DNA of 64,000 nt from ER46 sp035545575. Its GTDB lineage: Bacteria; Verrucomicrobiota; Verrucomicrobiia; Opitutales; Opitutaceae. The position numbers and the translations under genes were made by a program. The notes beneath the pieces were generated by a model. It was not told the origin of the DNA. It ran no database searches and worked only from the letters and a program-made list of their open reading frames with translations. This document shows, piece by piece, positions 28,008-36,310 of this stretch (the stretch's first letter is position 1; each line of letters starts with the position of its first letter). The stretch is taken from the NCBI GenBank assembly GCA_035545575.1, contig DASZYB010000085.1:35378-99377 (forward strand). Direction: 5' to 3'.

Positions 28008-28022
28008 TTAGAATAGTTCTAA
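28008..28022 (+). promoter_or_regulatory. Fur/PerR-type palindromic operator candidate
   Basis: TTAGAATAGTTCTAA is a perfect 6-3-6 palindrome in the only AT-rich patch of the region, 53 bases before the Fur-family start codon. It matches 12 of 15 positions of the PerR box TTATAATNATTATAA. Likely target of the adjacent regulator (autoregulation and/or control of suf). Confidence 0.6.
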
Positions 28023-28075
28023 TTCTCACTTGCGGCACGGAGGTATTCCAATTTGCTGCCCCTTCCGCCCGCCGC

Positions 28076-28504
28076 ATGCCGACGACTCTTCACACCGACG
28101 CTCTCCCGCAACGCCTCGCGGGCAGCGGTCTGCGTTCCACGCCGCAGCGGGAAGTCGTTTACAACGTGCTGCTGCAAAAGCGCGACCATCCCACGGCGGA
28201 CGAGCTCTTCGCGCGCGTGAAAACCGCGCGGCCCACCATCTCGCTCGCGACCGTCTACAACTGCCTCGAGGCGCTCGTGCAATGCCGGCTCGTCCGCGCG
28301 GTGAACTTCGAGCGCGGCCCGACGCGCTACTGCCCGAACCTGAAACCGCACGCGCACTTTCACGACGAAAAGACGGGCGCGACGCACGACATCGACCTGC
28401 CGCCGGCGATTCTCGATCAGGTCAGGGCCATCCTGCCGCGCGGCTACGACGCGAGCGCGGTCGATATTATTTTCCGCGGCCAAGCCAAAAAATCCGCCCA
28501 CTGA
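28076..28504 (+). CDS. Fur-family transcriptional regulator
   Basis: A 142-residue regulator. N-terminal winged helix: LRSTPQREVVYNVLLQKRDHPTADELF and the recognition helix TISLATVYNCLEALVQ; the C-terminal part has metal-ligand HAHFHDEKTG. The structural zinc CxxC pairs of Fur/PerR are absent; only isolated Cys occur. It lies 44 bases upstream of sufC, so it probably controls Fe-S assembly in response to iron or peroxide, like PerR/Fur or functionally like SufR/IscR in other phyla. A matching palindrome is in its own leader. Confidence 0.92.
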   Translation: MPTTLHTDALPQRLAGSGLRSTPQREVVYNVLLQKRDHPTADELFARVKTARPTISLATVYNCLEALVQCRLVRAVNFERGPTRYCPNLKPHAHFHDEKTGATHDIDLPPAILDQVRAILPRGYDASAVDIIFRGQAKKSAH

Positions 28505-28548
28505 CGCCGGCCCGGCGGCTCCGCATTTTTCAACTCCAGTCCTTTCGC

Positions 28549-29304
28549 ATGTCCTCCCTCGAAATCAAAAACCTCCACGTCGCCATCGGCGAAAAGGAGA
28601 TCGTCAAAGGCCTCTCGCTCACGATCAACCAGGGCGAAGTCCACGCCGTCATGGGGCCCAACGGCACCGGCAAATCCACGCTCTCCAAGGCGATCGCCGG
28701 CCATCCCGACTATACGATCACCAGCGGCGAGGTGCTGATCGACGGCCGCTCGATCCTCGAGATGGAAGCCGACGAGCGCGCGCGCAGCGGCGTGTTTCTG
28801 GCGTTTCAATATCCGAGCGAAATCCCCGGCGTCTCCATCGCGAATTTTCTCCGCGCCGCGCTGCAGGCCCGCCTCGGCGAAGGCGAGGAAATCGACGCGA
28901 CCGGCTACTACAAGCGGCTCTACGCGAAGATGGACGGGTTGAAGATCGACCGGAAGTTCACCTCGCGTTCCGTCAACGAAGGCTTCTCCGGCGGCGAGAA
29001 AAAGCGCTGCGAGATTTTGCAGATGGCGATGCTCGAGCCGAAATTCGCGCTGATGGACGAGACCGATTCCGGCCTCGACATCGATGCGCTCCGCATCGTC
29101 GCCGACGGCGTGAATCAGCTCCGCGGCCCGAATCTCGGCGTGCTGATGATCACGCACTATCAACGCCTCCTCAACTACATCGTGCCCGACTTCGTCCACG
29201 TCATGTATGACGGCCGCATCGTGAAGAGCGGCGACAAGTCGCTCGCCCTCCAGCTCGAGGCCAAGGGCTACGACTGGGTGAAGAACGAACTCGTCACCGC
29301 CTGA
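28549..29304 (+). CDS. sufC: Fe-S cluster assembly ATPase SufC
   Basis: A 251-residue ABC-type ATPase of the SufBCD scaffold. Walker A GPNGTGKST (35-43), FLAFQYPSEIPGV Q-loop region, signature FSGGEKKRCEILQ (about 145), Walker B FALMDETDSGLD with the SufC-specific ETDSGLD, and the H-loop MITHYQR. Starts at 28549 after the Fur-family gene and precedes sufB across a perfect 23-bp hairpin. Cytoplasmic. Confidence 0.97.
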   Translation: MSSLEIKNLHVAIGEKEIVKGLSLTINQGEVHAVMGPNGTGKSTLSKAIAGHPDYTITSGEVLIDGRSILEMEADERARSGVFLAFQYPSEIPGVSIANFLRAALQARLGEGEEIDATGYYKRLYAKMDGLKIDRKFTSRSVNEGFSGGEKKRCEILQMAMLEPKFALMDETDSGLDIDALRIVADGVNQLRGPNLGVLMITHYQRLLNYIVPDFVHVMYDGRIVKSGDKSLALQLEAKGYDWVKNELVTA

Positions 29305-29314
29305 ACCAATTTCT

Positions 29315-29370
29315 GTAGGAGCGGCTTTACGCCGCGACCGATCGAAATCGCGGCGTAAAGCCGCTCCTAC
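29315..29370. repeat. Perfect 23-bp inverted repeat between sufC and sufB
   Basis: Arms 29315-29337 and 29348-29370 are exact reverse complements around a 10-base loop (core GTAGGAGCGGCTTTACG). It occupies the intercistronic gap and has no T-run, so it is more likely a REP-type element or mRNA-stabilising/processing hairpin than a terminator. Confidence 0.95.
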
Positions 29371-29397
29371 GGCCACCAACTCAAAATCAATTCCGCC

Positions 29398-30843
29398 ATG
29401 AAACCGCCCACCGAAACCGACGCGCCCGCCGAGGAGGTCCTCGACAATCCCGTCGCGGGCATCGATCAGACGAAGGGCGACTTCAAATACGATGTCGCCT
29501 ACGAGTTCGACGCCGGCACCGGCCTCTCCGAGCAGGTCGTCCGCTACATCAGCGCGGTCAAAAAAGAAGCGCCGTGGCTGCTCGAGTTTCGCCTGAACGC
29601 GCTGAAGACTTTTCTCGCGAAGCCGATGCCCACGCACTGGGCGACGAAGGATCTCGAGGCGATTGATTTCGCCAAAATCCGCTACTACCTCGCGAGCGGC
29701 CAGAAGCCCAAGCGCACGTGGGACGAAGTGCCCGACGACATCAAGAAAACCTTCGAGCGCCTCGGCATTCCCGAGCAGGAGCGCAAATACCTCGCCGGCG
29801 TCGAGGCGCAGTTCGATTCCGAGGCCGCCTACTCGAACATCAAGGACCTCGTGTCGAAACAGGGCGTCATCTTCGTCAATTCCACCGAAGGCCTGCGCGA
29901 GCATCCGGAGATTTTCCGGAAATTCTTCGGCAAGGTCATCCCGACCGGCGACAACAAGTTCTCCGCGCTCAACAGCGCCGTGTTCTCCGGCGGCTCGTTC
30001 ATCTACGTGCCGCCCGGCGTGAAGGTCGCGCAGCCGCTCCAGGCCTACTTCCGCATCAACGCGGAAAACTTCGGCCAGTTCGAGCGCACGCTCATCATCG
30101 CCGACGAGGGCGCCGAGGTCGTCTACATGGAAGGCTGCACCGCGCCGAAATTCTCCACGAGCACGCTGCACTCCGCCGTCGTCGAACTCGTCGCGCTCAA
30201 GGGCGCGAAGATCCAATACATCACCGTCCAGAACTGGGCGAACAACGTCTTCAACCTCGTCACCAAGCGCGGCGTCGCGCACGAGGAAGCCGAGATCAAG
30301 TGGATCGACTGCAACATCGGCTCGCGCCTCACGATGAAGTATCCCGGCGTCGTGCTGAAAGGCCGCAAGGCGCGCGGCGAGGTCATCTCGATCGCGCTCG
30401 CCAACGACGGCCAGCACCAGGACACCGGCGCGAAGATGATCCACGCGGCCGACGAGACCACGTCGAACATCGTCGCGAAATCCATCAGCGTCGGCCAGGG
30501 CCGCAGCACGTATCGCGGCCAGATCCACATCCCGAAGCACCTGAAGGGTTGCAAGAACAACACCGAGTGCGACGCGCTGCTGATCAACTCGAACTCCCGC
30601 ACCGACACCTATCCCGCGATCACCGTCCGCGGCGACCGCAACTACGTGCAGCACGAGGCGAGCGTCTCGAAGGTGAACGAGGAAATGATCTTCTACATGC
30701 AGCAGCGCGGCCTGACCGAAGGCCAGGCGATGAGCCTCGCCGTGAACGGCTTCATCAACGACCTCGCGCGGCAGTTCCCGATGGAATACTCCGTCGAGCT
30801 GAAGCGGCTGATCGACCTCGAGATGGAAGGTTCGGTCGGCTGA
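29398..30843 (+). CDS. sufB: Fe-S cluster assembly scaffold SufB
   Basis: A 481-residue beta-helix scaffold protein of SufBCD. Landmarks: VRYISAVKKEAPWLLEFRL, VIFVNSTEGLREHPE, SGGSFIYVPPGVKV, VVYMEGCTAPKF, IKWIDCNIGSRLTMKYP, DALLINSNSRTDTYP and VNGFINDLARQFPMEY. Length is typical of Gram-negative and cyanobacterial SufB. Together with SufD it assembles and transfers [4Fe-4S] clusters. Confidence 0.97.
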   Translation: MKPPTETDAPAEEVLDNPVAGIDQTKGDFKYDVAYEFDAGTGLSEQVVRYISAVKKEAPWLLEFRLNALKTFLAKPMPTHWATKDLEAIDFAKIRYYLASGQKPKRTWDEVPDDIKKTFERLGIPEQERKYLAGVEAQFDSEAAYSNIKDLVSKQGVIFVNSTEGLREHPEIFRKFFGKVIPTGDNKFSALNSAVFSGGSFIYVPPGVKVAQPLQAYFRINAENFGQFERTLIIADEGAEVVYMEGCTAPKFSTSTLHSAVVELVALKGAKIQYITVQNWANNVFNLVTKRGVAHEEAEIKWIDCNIGSRLTMKYPGVVLKGRKARGEVISIALANDGQHQDTGAKMIHAADETTSNIVAKSISVGQGRSTYRGQIHIPKHLKGCKNNTECDALLINSNSRTDTYPAITVRGDRNYVQHEASVSKVNEEMIFYMQQRGLTEGQAMSLAVNGFINDLARQFPMEYSVELKRLIDLEMEGSVG

Positions 30844-30845
30844 GC

Positions 30846-30947
30846 GATCTTTCTCTTTCCTCTTTATCGTTCTCTTTCTCCCCTTAGCGCGGACGAAAGC
30901 AGATGAAACGAGAGAAAGAGAAAGATTAAGAGAACGAGAAAGATTTC
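30846..30947. repeat. Imperfect CTTTCTCT/AGAGAAAG palindrome between sufB and sufD
   Basis: Pyrimidine-rich arm 30846-30881 and purine-rich arm 30910-30947 are about 85 percent reverse-complementary (words TCTTTCTC, TCGTTCTC / GAACGAGAAAGA) with a ~28-base spacer. This fills the 109-base intercistronic gap and differs completely from the sufC-sufB hairpin. Confidence 0.85.
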
Positions 30948-30952
30948 CCGAT

Positions 30953-32272
30953 ATGTCCGCTCCCTCTTCCCTTTCCGCCACCCGCTCCCCCCTCGGCGCC
31001 TTCACGCCCGACGTTTTCGCCTCGCACCTCGCGTCGCTCGCCGCCGCGCCCGCGTGGTGGCTCGAGCGCAAGCGCGCCGCTTACGAGCGCTACTCCGGGC
31101 TGCCGCTGCCGAAGCGCACCGACGAGACCTGGCGCTTCAGCAACATCGCCACTTTGACGCTCGACGGTTTCGCATTCGCGCCGGCCCTCGCGCGCGATCT
31201 GCCCGCCGCGCCGTTCCGCGACGCCGCCGCACGGCTCACCTTCTCCAACAACAAGCTCGTCGATCGCGCCGAGAGCAAGGACACGCCGCTGCCCGCCGGG
31301 GTGATCGTGACGACGCTCGCCGAAGCGGCCGCGATGCACGCCGATCTGTTGCGCCAGCATTTCATGGCCCAGCCGCAGAAGCTCGGCTCGGAAAAATTCG
31401 CCGCCCTGCACACCGCCTTCGTGGCCGACGGCGCTTTCATCTATGTGCCCCGCGGCGTGGAGATCGCCGCGCCCATCGTAGTGACGCATATCGCCGCCGG
31501 TCAGGGTGCGGCCGTTTTCCCGCACACGCTGGTCGTCGCCGAGGAAAACACGAAGGTCACCGTCGTGGACTACTTCGTGTCCGCCGATTCCGGCGCGCAC
31601 TTTGCGTGCGGTGCGAACGATCTCTACGCCGGCCACGGCGCGCAGCTCACCTACATCGGCGCGCAGCACTGGTCGCGCGAGACGCTGTCGTTCCAGCTGA
31701 ATTCCACCGTCGTGCGGCGCGACGCCCGCGTGCAGTCGCTCAACCTCCACCTCGGCGCGCGGCAGGCGCGGCACGAATCGCTCTCGCAGCTGCAGGCGCC
31801 CGGCGCGTTTTCGGAAATGCTCGCGCTCACCGTCGCCGACGGAGCGCAGGAATTCGACCAGCGCACGCTCCAGATTCATCAGGCGCCGAACACCAAGTCC
31901 GATCTCCTCTACAAAAACGCGCTCCGCGATCAGGCGAAGACGATTTTCTCCGGCCTGATCATCGTCGATCCCGACGCGCAAAAAACCGACGCCTACCAGA
32001 GCAACCGCAACCTGCTCCTCAGCGAGGACGCCGAGGCGAACTCGCTTCCCGGCCTCGAAATCCAGGCCAACGACGTTCGCTGCACGCACGGTTCAACGAG
32101 CTCGCGCATCGATCCCGAGCAGGAATTTTATCTCCAGTCGCGCGGCATCGGCAAAGCGATGGCCGACGAGCTCCTCACCTTCGGCTTCTTCGAGGAAGTC
32201 CTGAACCGCCTCGCCGACGAGCCGCTCCACGAAGCGCTCCGCGCGCTGATCCAAACCCAGTTCAAAAAATAG
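30953..32272 (+). CDS. sufD: Fe-S cluster assembly protein SufD
   Basis: A 439-residue SufB paralogue. N-terminal helical part with LPKRTDETWRFSNIATL, then the beta-helix: GAFIYVPRGVEIAAPI, HTLVVAEENTKVTVVDYF, FSGLIIVDPDAQKTDAYQSN and LEIQANDVRCTHGSTSS, ending with the EFYLQSRGIGKAMADELL helix. Partner of SufB and SufC. The following gap again contains a palindrome. Confidence 0.96.
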   Translation: MSAPSSLSATRSPLGAFTPDVFASHLASLAAAPAWWLERKRAAYERYSGLPLPKRTDETWRFSNIATLTLDGFAFAPALARDLPAAPFRDAAARLTFSNNKLVDRAESKDTPLPAGVIVTTLAEAAAMHADLLRQHFMAQPQKLGSEKFAALHTAFVADGAFIYVPRGVEIAAPIVVTHIAAGQGAAVFPHTLVVAEENTKVTVVDYFVSADSGAHFACGANDLYAGHGAQLTYIGAQHWSRETLSFQLNSTVVRRDARVQSLNLHLGARQARHESLSQLQAPGAFSEMLALTVADGAQEFDQRTLQIHQAPNTKSDLLYKNALRDQAKTIFSGLIIVDPDAQKTDAYQSNRNLLLSEDAEANSLPGLEIQANDVRCTHGSTSSRIDPEQEFYLQSRGIGKAMADELLTFGFFEEVLNRLADEPLHEALRALIQTQFKK

Positions 32273-32275
32273 GAG

Positions 32276-32360
32276 CGGAGGAGCCATGATTCAGGAGCCA
32301 GGATAAGACACTCGCGCCTTGTCCTCCTGACTGCTGGCTCCTTCCATCCTGACTCCTCCA
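32276..32360. repeat. Imperfect palindrome between sufD and sufT
   Basis: Left arm GGAGGAGCC...CAGGAGCCAG (from 32276) and right arm (to 32360), whose reverse complement begins GGAGGAGTCAGGATGGAAGG and includes AGGAGCCAG. The arms pair imperfectly over about 30-35 bases. Another word-type repeat (GGAG, CAGGAGCC) in a suf intercistronic gap, ending shortly before the sufT start. Confidence 0.75.
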
Positions 32361-32365
32361 CCGCC

Positions 32366-32926
32366 ATGAATCGCGAACGCACGCTCTCCCGCGAAGTCAC
32401 CGCCACGCAGATTCCCTCCGGCGATAAGCAGACCCTGCCCGCCGCCTCGCGCGTTTTCATTCACCAGACGCTCGGCGGCAGCTACACCGTGCAGACCGAC
32501 TTCGGCCTCTTCCGCATCGACGGCGCCGACGGCGATGCGATCGGCGAACAGGTGAAGGACAACACAGTGGCCGCCGCCACCCTCGCCGACGGCGCGCCCG
32601 ATCCGGAAGCGATCTGGTCGCAGCTCCGCCAGGTCTTCGATCCGGAGATTCCCGTCAACATCGTCGACCTCGGCCTCGTTTACTCGATGGACATCGAGAA
32701 GTTCGACGCCGCGCCGCCGCAAACGGAATCCGGCTACAAGGTGAACGTCGCGATGACGCTCACCGCTCCCGGCTGCGGCATGGGGCCCGCCATCGCCGAG
32801 GACGCGAAGTCGAAAATTCTCCTCGTCCCCGGCGTGAGCGACGCCGACGTGCGCATCACGTGGGACCCGCCTTGGAATCAGCAGATGATTTCCGAGGAAG
32901 GAAAGATGAAGCTCGGCCTGATCTGA
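32366..32926 (+). CDS. sufT: SufT-type Fe-S assembly protein (MIP18 family)
   Basis: A 186-residue protein. Residues 1-70 carry an N-terminal region found in SufT-like fusions (PSGDKQTLPAASRVFI then YTVQTDFGLFRIDG). Residues 80-186 are the MIP18/DUF59 domain with LRQVFDPEIPVNIVDLGLVY, the conserved reactive Cys in TLTAPGCGMGP and VRITWDPPWNQQMISEEGK. Acts in maturation or delivery of Fe-S clusters. It ends the suf operon; sufS and sufE/U are not in this window. Confidence 0.93.
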   Translation: MNRERTLSREVTATQIPSGDKQTLPAASRVFIHQTLGGSYTVQTDFGLFRIDGADGDAIGEQVKDNTVAAATLADGAPDPEAIWSQLRQVFDPEIPVNIVDLGLVYSMDIEKFDAAPPQTESGYKVNVAMTLTAPGCGMGPAIAEDAKSKILLVPGVSDADVRITWDPPWNQQMISEEGKMKLGLI

Positions 32927-32941
32927 GCTTTTCCCCGCAGC

Positions 32942-33036
32942 GGTGGGGCCGGTTCTCCGAACCGGCCTGGGTTGAAAGGCAATTTGTCCCGCTGCGTGCG
33001 CAGTTACTCAGGCCCGGTCGGAGAGCCGGCCCCACC
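32942..33036. repeat. 27-bp inverted repeat closing the suf operon
   Basis: Arms 32942-32968 and 33010-33036 (core GGTGGGGCCGGTTCTCCGA) match with about three mismatches in 27 around a 41-base spacer. It sits between the convergent sufT and YdeP-like genes and may terminate both, but lacks a T-run. Confidence 0.85.
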
Positions 33037-33075
33037 CAAGGGCTTTCGAATCCGGAGCGGCAGTGATGGCGTGCC

Positions 33076-35460
33076 CTACTCTCCTCGTTCCAGATCGCCC
33101 TCGCCGAACTTCGTCTGATCGGCGGACGACGCGAGCGTGACGACGACGGACTTCGACGCCGGGCAGTTGCTGCTGTCCGCCGTGCTGTCGATCGGCACGA
33201 GCACGTTGCCCTCGGGATAATACGTCGCGAGGCAGCGCCGCGGAATCGGATAGGGCGCGACCATGAACCGCTCCGCGCGCCGCTGCTGCCCGCGGAAATG
33301 ACTCGTGAGATCGACCAGCTGGCCCTGCACGAGCGCCGCTTCCTTCATGTCGTCCTCGTTCATGAACACGACGCGCCGGCCGTTGTAGATGCCGCGGTAG
33401 CGGTCGTCCAAGCCGTAGATGGACGTGTTGAACTGGTCGTGGCTGCGGATCGTCGTCAGCAGAAATTGTCCCGGTGCGAGCTCCACGCGCGAGAGCGGGT
33501 GCGCGATGAACACCGCCTTGCCCGAGCGCGTGTTGAACTTCCGCTCGTCGCGCGGCGGATTCGGCAGATAAAATGTCCCGGCGCGAATCCGGTCGTTATA
33601 CGCCGGAAATCCCGGCACGACCGCCTCGATCCTGTCGCGAATCAGATCGTAGTTCGCGATGCAGGCATCCCAGTCGATCGGCCGCGTCGGCCCGAGCACA
33701 GCCTTCGCGAGACCGGCGACGATCGCGGGTTCGCTCAACAATTTTTCCGCCACCGGTTCGAGCACGCCGCGCGTGGGATTGATGACGCCCATGCTGTCCT
33801 CGACCGTCATGAACTGCTCGCCGCCGGCCTGCCGGTCGATCTCCGTCCGGCCGAGGCACGGCAGGATCAGCGCGGTGCGGCCGGTCACGAGGTGCGAGCG
33901 GTTGAGCTTGATCGACACGTGCGCCGTGAGCCGGCAGTTCCGCAGCGCCGCGGCGGTGAACTCCGTGTCCGACGGCGCGCCGAGAAAATTTCCGCCGAGC
34001 GCGAACAGCACTTTCGCGCGACCGTCGTGCATCGCCTTGATCGCTTCGACCGTGTCGAAACCCGGCGCGCGCGGCGGCTCGAATCCGAACTCCGCGGCGA
34101 GTTTGTCCAGAAACTCCTTCTTCGGCTTGTCCCAGATGCCCATCGTCCGGTCGCCCTGCACATTCGAGTGGCCGCGCACCGGACATGGCCCGGCGCCGGG
34201 CCGGCCGATGTTGCCGCGCAACAGCAGGAAATTCACGATCTCCTGAATCGTGACGACGGCGTTCTTGTGCTGCGTCACGCCCATGCACCAGCAGACGATG
34301 ATCCGGTGCGCGCCCATCGCGATCTGCGCCGCCGCGCGGATCTGTTCGCGCGAGAGGCCCGAATCCGCCACGACGTCGTCCCACGCCGTCGCGCGCAGTT
34401 GCGCGATGAGTTTTTCGAAACCTTCCGTGTGGTGCCGGATGAAATCGTGATCGAAAACCGCGCCGGGCATGCGGTCCTCCGCCTCGAGCATTTCCTTCAT
34501 CAGCCCGTGGAGAAACGCCATGTCGCCGTTGATCCGCACGGGCAGCCACAAGTCCGAGAGTCGCGTGCCGCCACCGAAGAGAAACCGCGGCACGCGCGTC
34601 GGGTGCAGCAAGTCCTGCGGATTCTTGAAACGAAAATTACCCGTCTCCGGCAGCGGGTTCACCGAGACGATCCTGCAACCGCGCTCCTTCGCCGCCTGCA
34701 GCGGCGTGAGCATGCGCGGGTGATTCGTCCCCGGATTCTGACCGATGATGAAGATCGCGTCGGCCTGCTCGAAGTCGCTGAGCTTCACGCAGCCCTTGCC
34801 GATCCCGAGCATCGGCGGCAGCGCCACGCTCGTCGACTCGTGGCACATGTTCGAGCAGTCGGGCAGGTTGTTCGTGCCGAACGCGCGCGCGAAAAGCTGG
34901 TAGAGAAACGCCGTCTCGTTGCTCGTGCGGCCTGAGGTGTAGAACACCGCTTCGTGCGGCGACGCGAGCGCCTTCAATTCGTCCGCCATCAGGCGAAACG
35001 CCTCGTCCCACGCGATCGGCGCGTAATGCGTCGCGCCCGGTCGCAGCACCATCGGCTCGGTCAATCGCCCCTGGTGCCCGAGCCAGTGATCCGTTTTGGT
35101 CAGCAGTTCTGCGACGGAATGCGCGCGGAAAAATTCCGCCGTCACGCGTTTCGTCGTCGCTTCGTAGGTGACGGCCTTGAAGCCGTTCTCGCAAAACTCC
35201 GCCACGCTGCGCTCGCCGTCGGGATTTGGCCACGCGCAGCTCTGGCAGTCGAAGCCGTCCGTCTGGTTGAGCTTCGTCGCCGTGCGCAGCGTGTTCTTCA
35301 GGCCCGCGTGGCGTAGGCCGTATTCGACGACTTCCTCGATCGCCTTGAAGCCGGCCGCGACTTCGTAGCGCCGGCGCTGCTTGAGTTTCTTCAGCTCGAC
35401 CGGCGTTTGCGCGCCGGCGGAATGCGGAGACGGGGGATTCTGGCCGGCGGGGTTGCTCAC
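33076..35460 (-). CDS. FdhF/YdeP-family molybdopterin oxidoreductase
   Basis: About 794 residues; a bis-MGD-type oxidoreductase of the YdeP/FdhF-like branch. Characteristic FDCQSCAWPNPDGE near residue 65, AVFYTSGRTSNETAFLYQLF, LPDCSNMCHESTSVAL, VCWCMGVTQHKNAVV, GNIGRPGAGPCPVRGHSNVQGDRTMGI (given here as landmarks) and FLLTTIRSHDQFNTSIYG. The short N-terminal CxxC does not form the four-Cys Fe-S site of true formate dehydrogenases. E. coli YdeP is linked to acid resistance; the substrate is unknown. GTG at 35460 proposed; an ATG at 35496 is possible. Confidence 0.9.
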   Translation of the reverse strand: MSNPAGQNPPSPHSAGAQTPVELKKLKQRRRYEVAAGFKAIEEVVEYGLRHAGLKNTLRTATKLNQTDGFDCQSCAWPNPDGERSVAEFCENGFKAVTYEATTKRVTAEFFRAHSVAELLTKTDHWLGHQGRLTEPMVLRPGATHYAPIAWDEAFRLMADELKALASPHEAVFYTSGRTSNETAFLYQLFARAFGTNNLPDCSNMCHESTSVALPPMLGIGKGCVKLSDFEQADAIFIIGQNPGTNHPRMLTPLQAAKERGCRIVSVNPLPETGNFRFKNPQDLLHPTRVPRFLFGGGTRLSDLWLPVRINGDMAFLHGLMKEMLEAEDRMPGAVFDHDFIRHHTEGFEKLIAQLRATAWDDVVADSGLSREQIRAAAQIAMGAHRIIVCWCMGVTQHKNAVVTIQEIVNFLLLRGNIGRPGAGPCPVRGHSNVQGDRTMGIWDKPKKEFLDKLAAEFGFEPPRAPGFDTVEAIKAMHDGRAKVLFALGGNFLGAPSDTEFTAAALRNCRLTAHVSIKLNRSHLVTGRTALILPCLGRTEIDRQAGGEQFMTVEDSMGVINPTRGVLEPVAEKLLSEPAIVAGLAKAVLGPTRPIDWDACIANYDLIRDRIEAVVPGFPAYNDRIRAGTFYLPNPPRDERKFNTRSGKAVFIAHPLSRVELAPGQFLLTTIRSHDQFNTSIYGLDDRYRGIYNGRRVVFMNEDDMKEAALVQGQLVDLTSHFRGQQRRAERFMVAPYPIPRRCLATYYPEGNVLVPIDSTADSSNCPASKSVVVTLASSADQTKFGEGDLERGE

Positions 35461-35599
35461 GGTGGAAACGGCGGAAACTCGCGCACGATGCGCCATTCGA
35501 CCGCGCACGCAACGTGTCGCCGAAAAAATTTCCGTCTTACGCCGCCGCGGCCGGGAATTTTGCTCGCCTCACGCCCGCGCTCCGCATGCTCAGAGCCAT

Positions 35600-36214
35600 A
35601 TGCAACCCCTCGTCGCCCTCCTCGCCGCCCTCGCCCTCTTCAACGGAAAAAATTTCGACGGCTGGGAATTCGTCGCCACGCCCGCCACCGACATCACCGC
35701 CGTCTGCCACTACAATCCCGACGGCTCGATCGCCGCCGCCGGCAAGCCGATCGGCTATCTCGTCACGAAAGCCGCCTACCACGACTACAAACTCCACGTC
35801 GAGTGGCGCTGGCCCGCCGGCACGCCGAACAATTCCAACAGCGGCATCCTGCTCAACATTCCCGGCGGCCCCGATGGCGGCACCGCCTGGCCGGTGTGTT
35901 TTCAGATGCAGATGAAGCTCAGCCGCGCGGGCGATCTCCTGCCGATGCAAGGCGCGAAGTTCGCGGAAAAACTTTCCACCCCGGCGGGCGCGGCGACGCC
36001 CATTCTCAACCGCAGCGGCGCCGACAGCGAGAAGCCGGCCGGCGAATGGAACGCGTGCGACGTCGTCTGCCGCGGCGACACCATCGAGGTGACGATCAAC
36101 GGCGTGCTCCAGAATCGCGTTTCGAAAACGACGCCCGCCGCCGGCAAGATCGGTTTCCAGTTCGAGGGCTTTCCCTACGAACTGCGCAACGTGCGGATCG
36201 AGCCGTTGAAGTAA
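35600..36214 (+). CDS. DUF1080 (3-keto-disaccharide hydrolase) protein
   Basis: A 204-residue jelly-roll protein with a short hydrophobic leader (MQPLVALLAALALF) just before FNGKNFDGWEF, the standard DUF1080 opening. Also YHDYKLHVEWRWP, NNSNSGILLNI and the C-terminal IGFQFEGFPYELRNVRIEPL. DUF1080 proteins act on 3-ketoglycosides or bind glycans and are abundant in Verrucomicrobia and Planctomycetes. Divergent from the molybdoprotein, 139 bases apart. Confidence 0.9.
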   Translation: MQPLVALLAALALFNGKNFDGWEFVATPATDITAVCHYNPDGSIAAAGKPIGYLVTKAAYHDYKLHVEWRWPAGTPNNSNSGILLNIPGGPDGGTAWPVCFQMQMKLSRAGDLLPMQGAKFAEKLSTPAGAATPILNRSGADSEKPAGEWNACDVVCRGDTIEVTINGVLQNRVSKTTPAAGKIGFQFEGFPYELRNVRIEPLK

Positions 36215-36310
36215 GCGTTCGAGCTCGCCGCGCCGGCGTGCGGTCGACCCGGGCGCGGGGCGCCGCCGGCACGCCTTGCCTCGTTCGCAGCGTCGCGCAG
36301 ACTGCGCGCG

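Noticed and set aside
29315..29370. sufC-sufB hairpin as a transcription terminator
   Set aside because: No T-run follows and the next gene is an essential operon partner, so full termination is unlikely.
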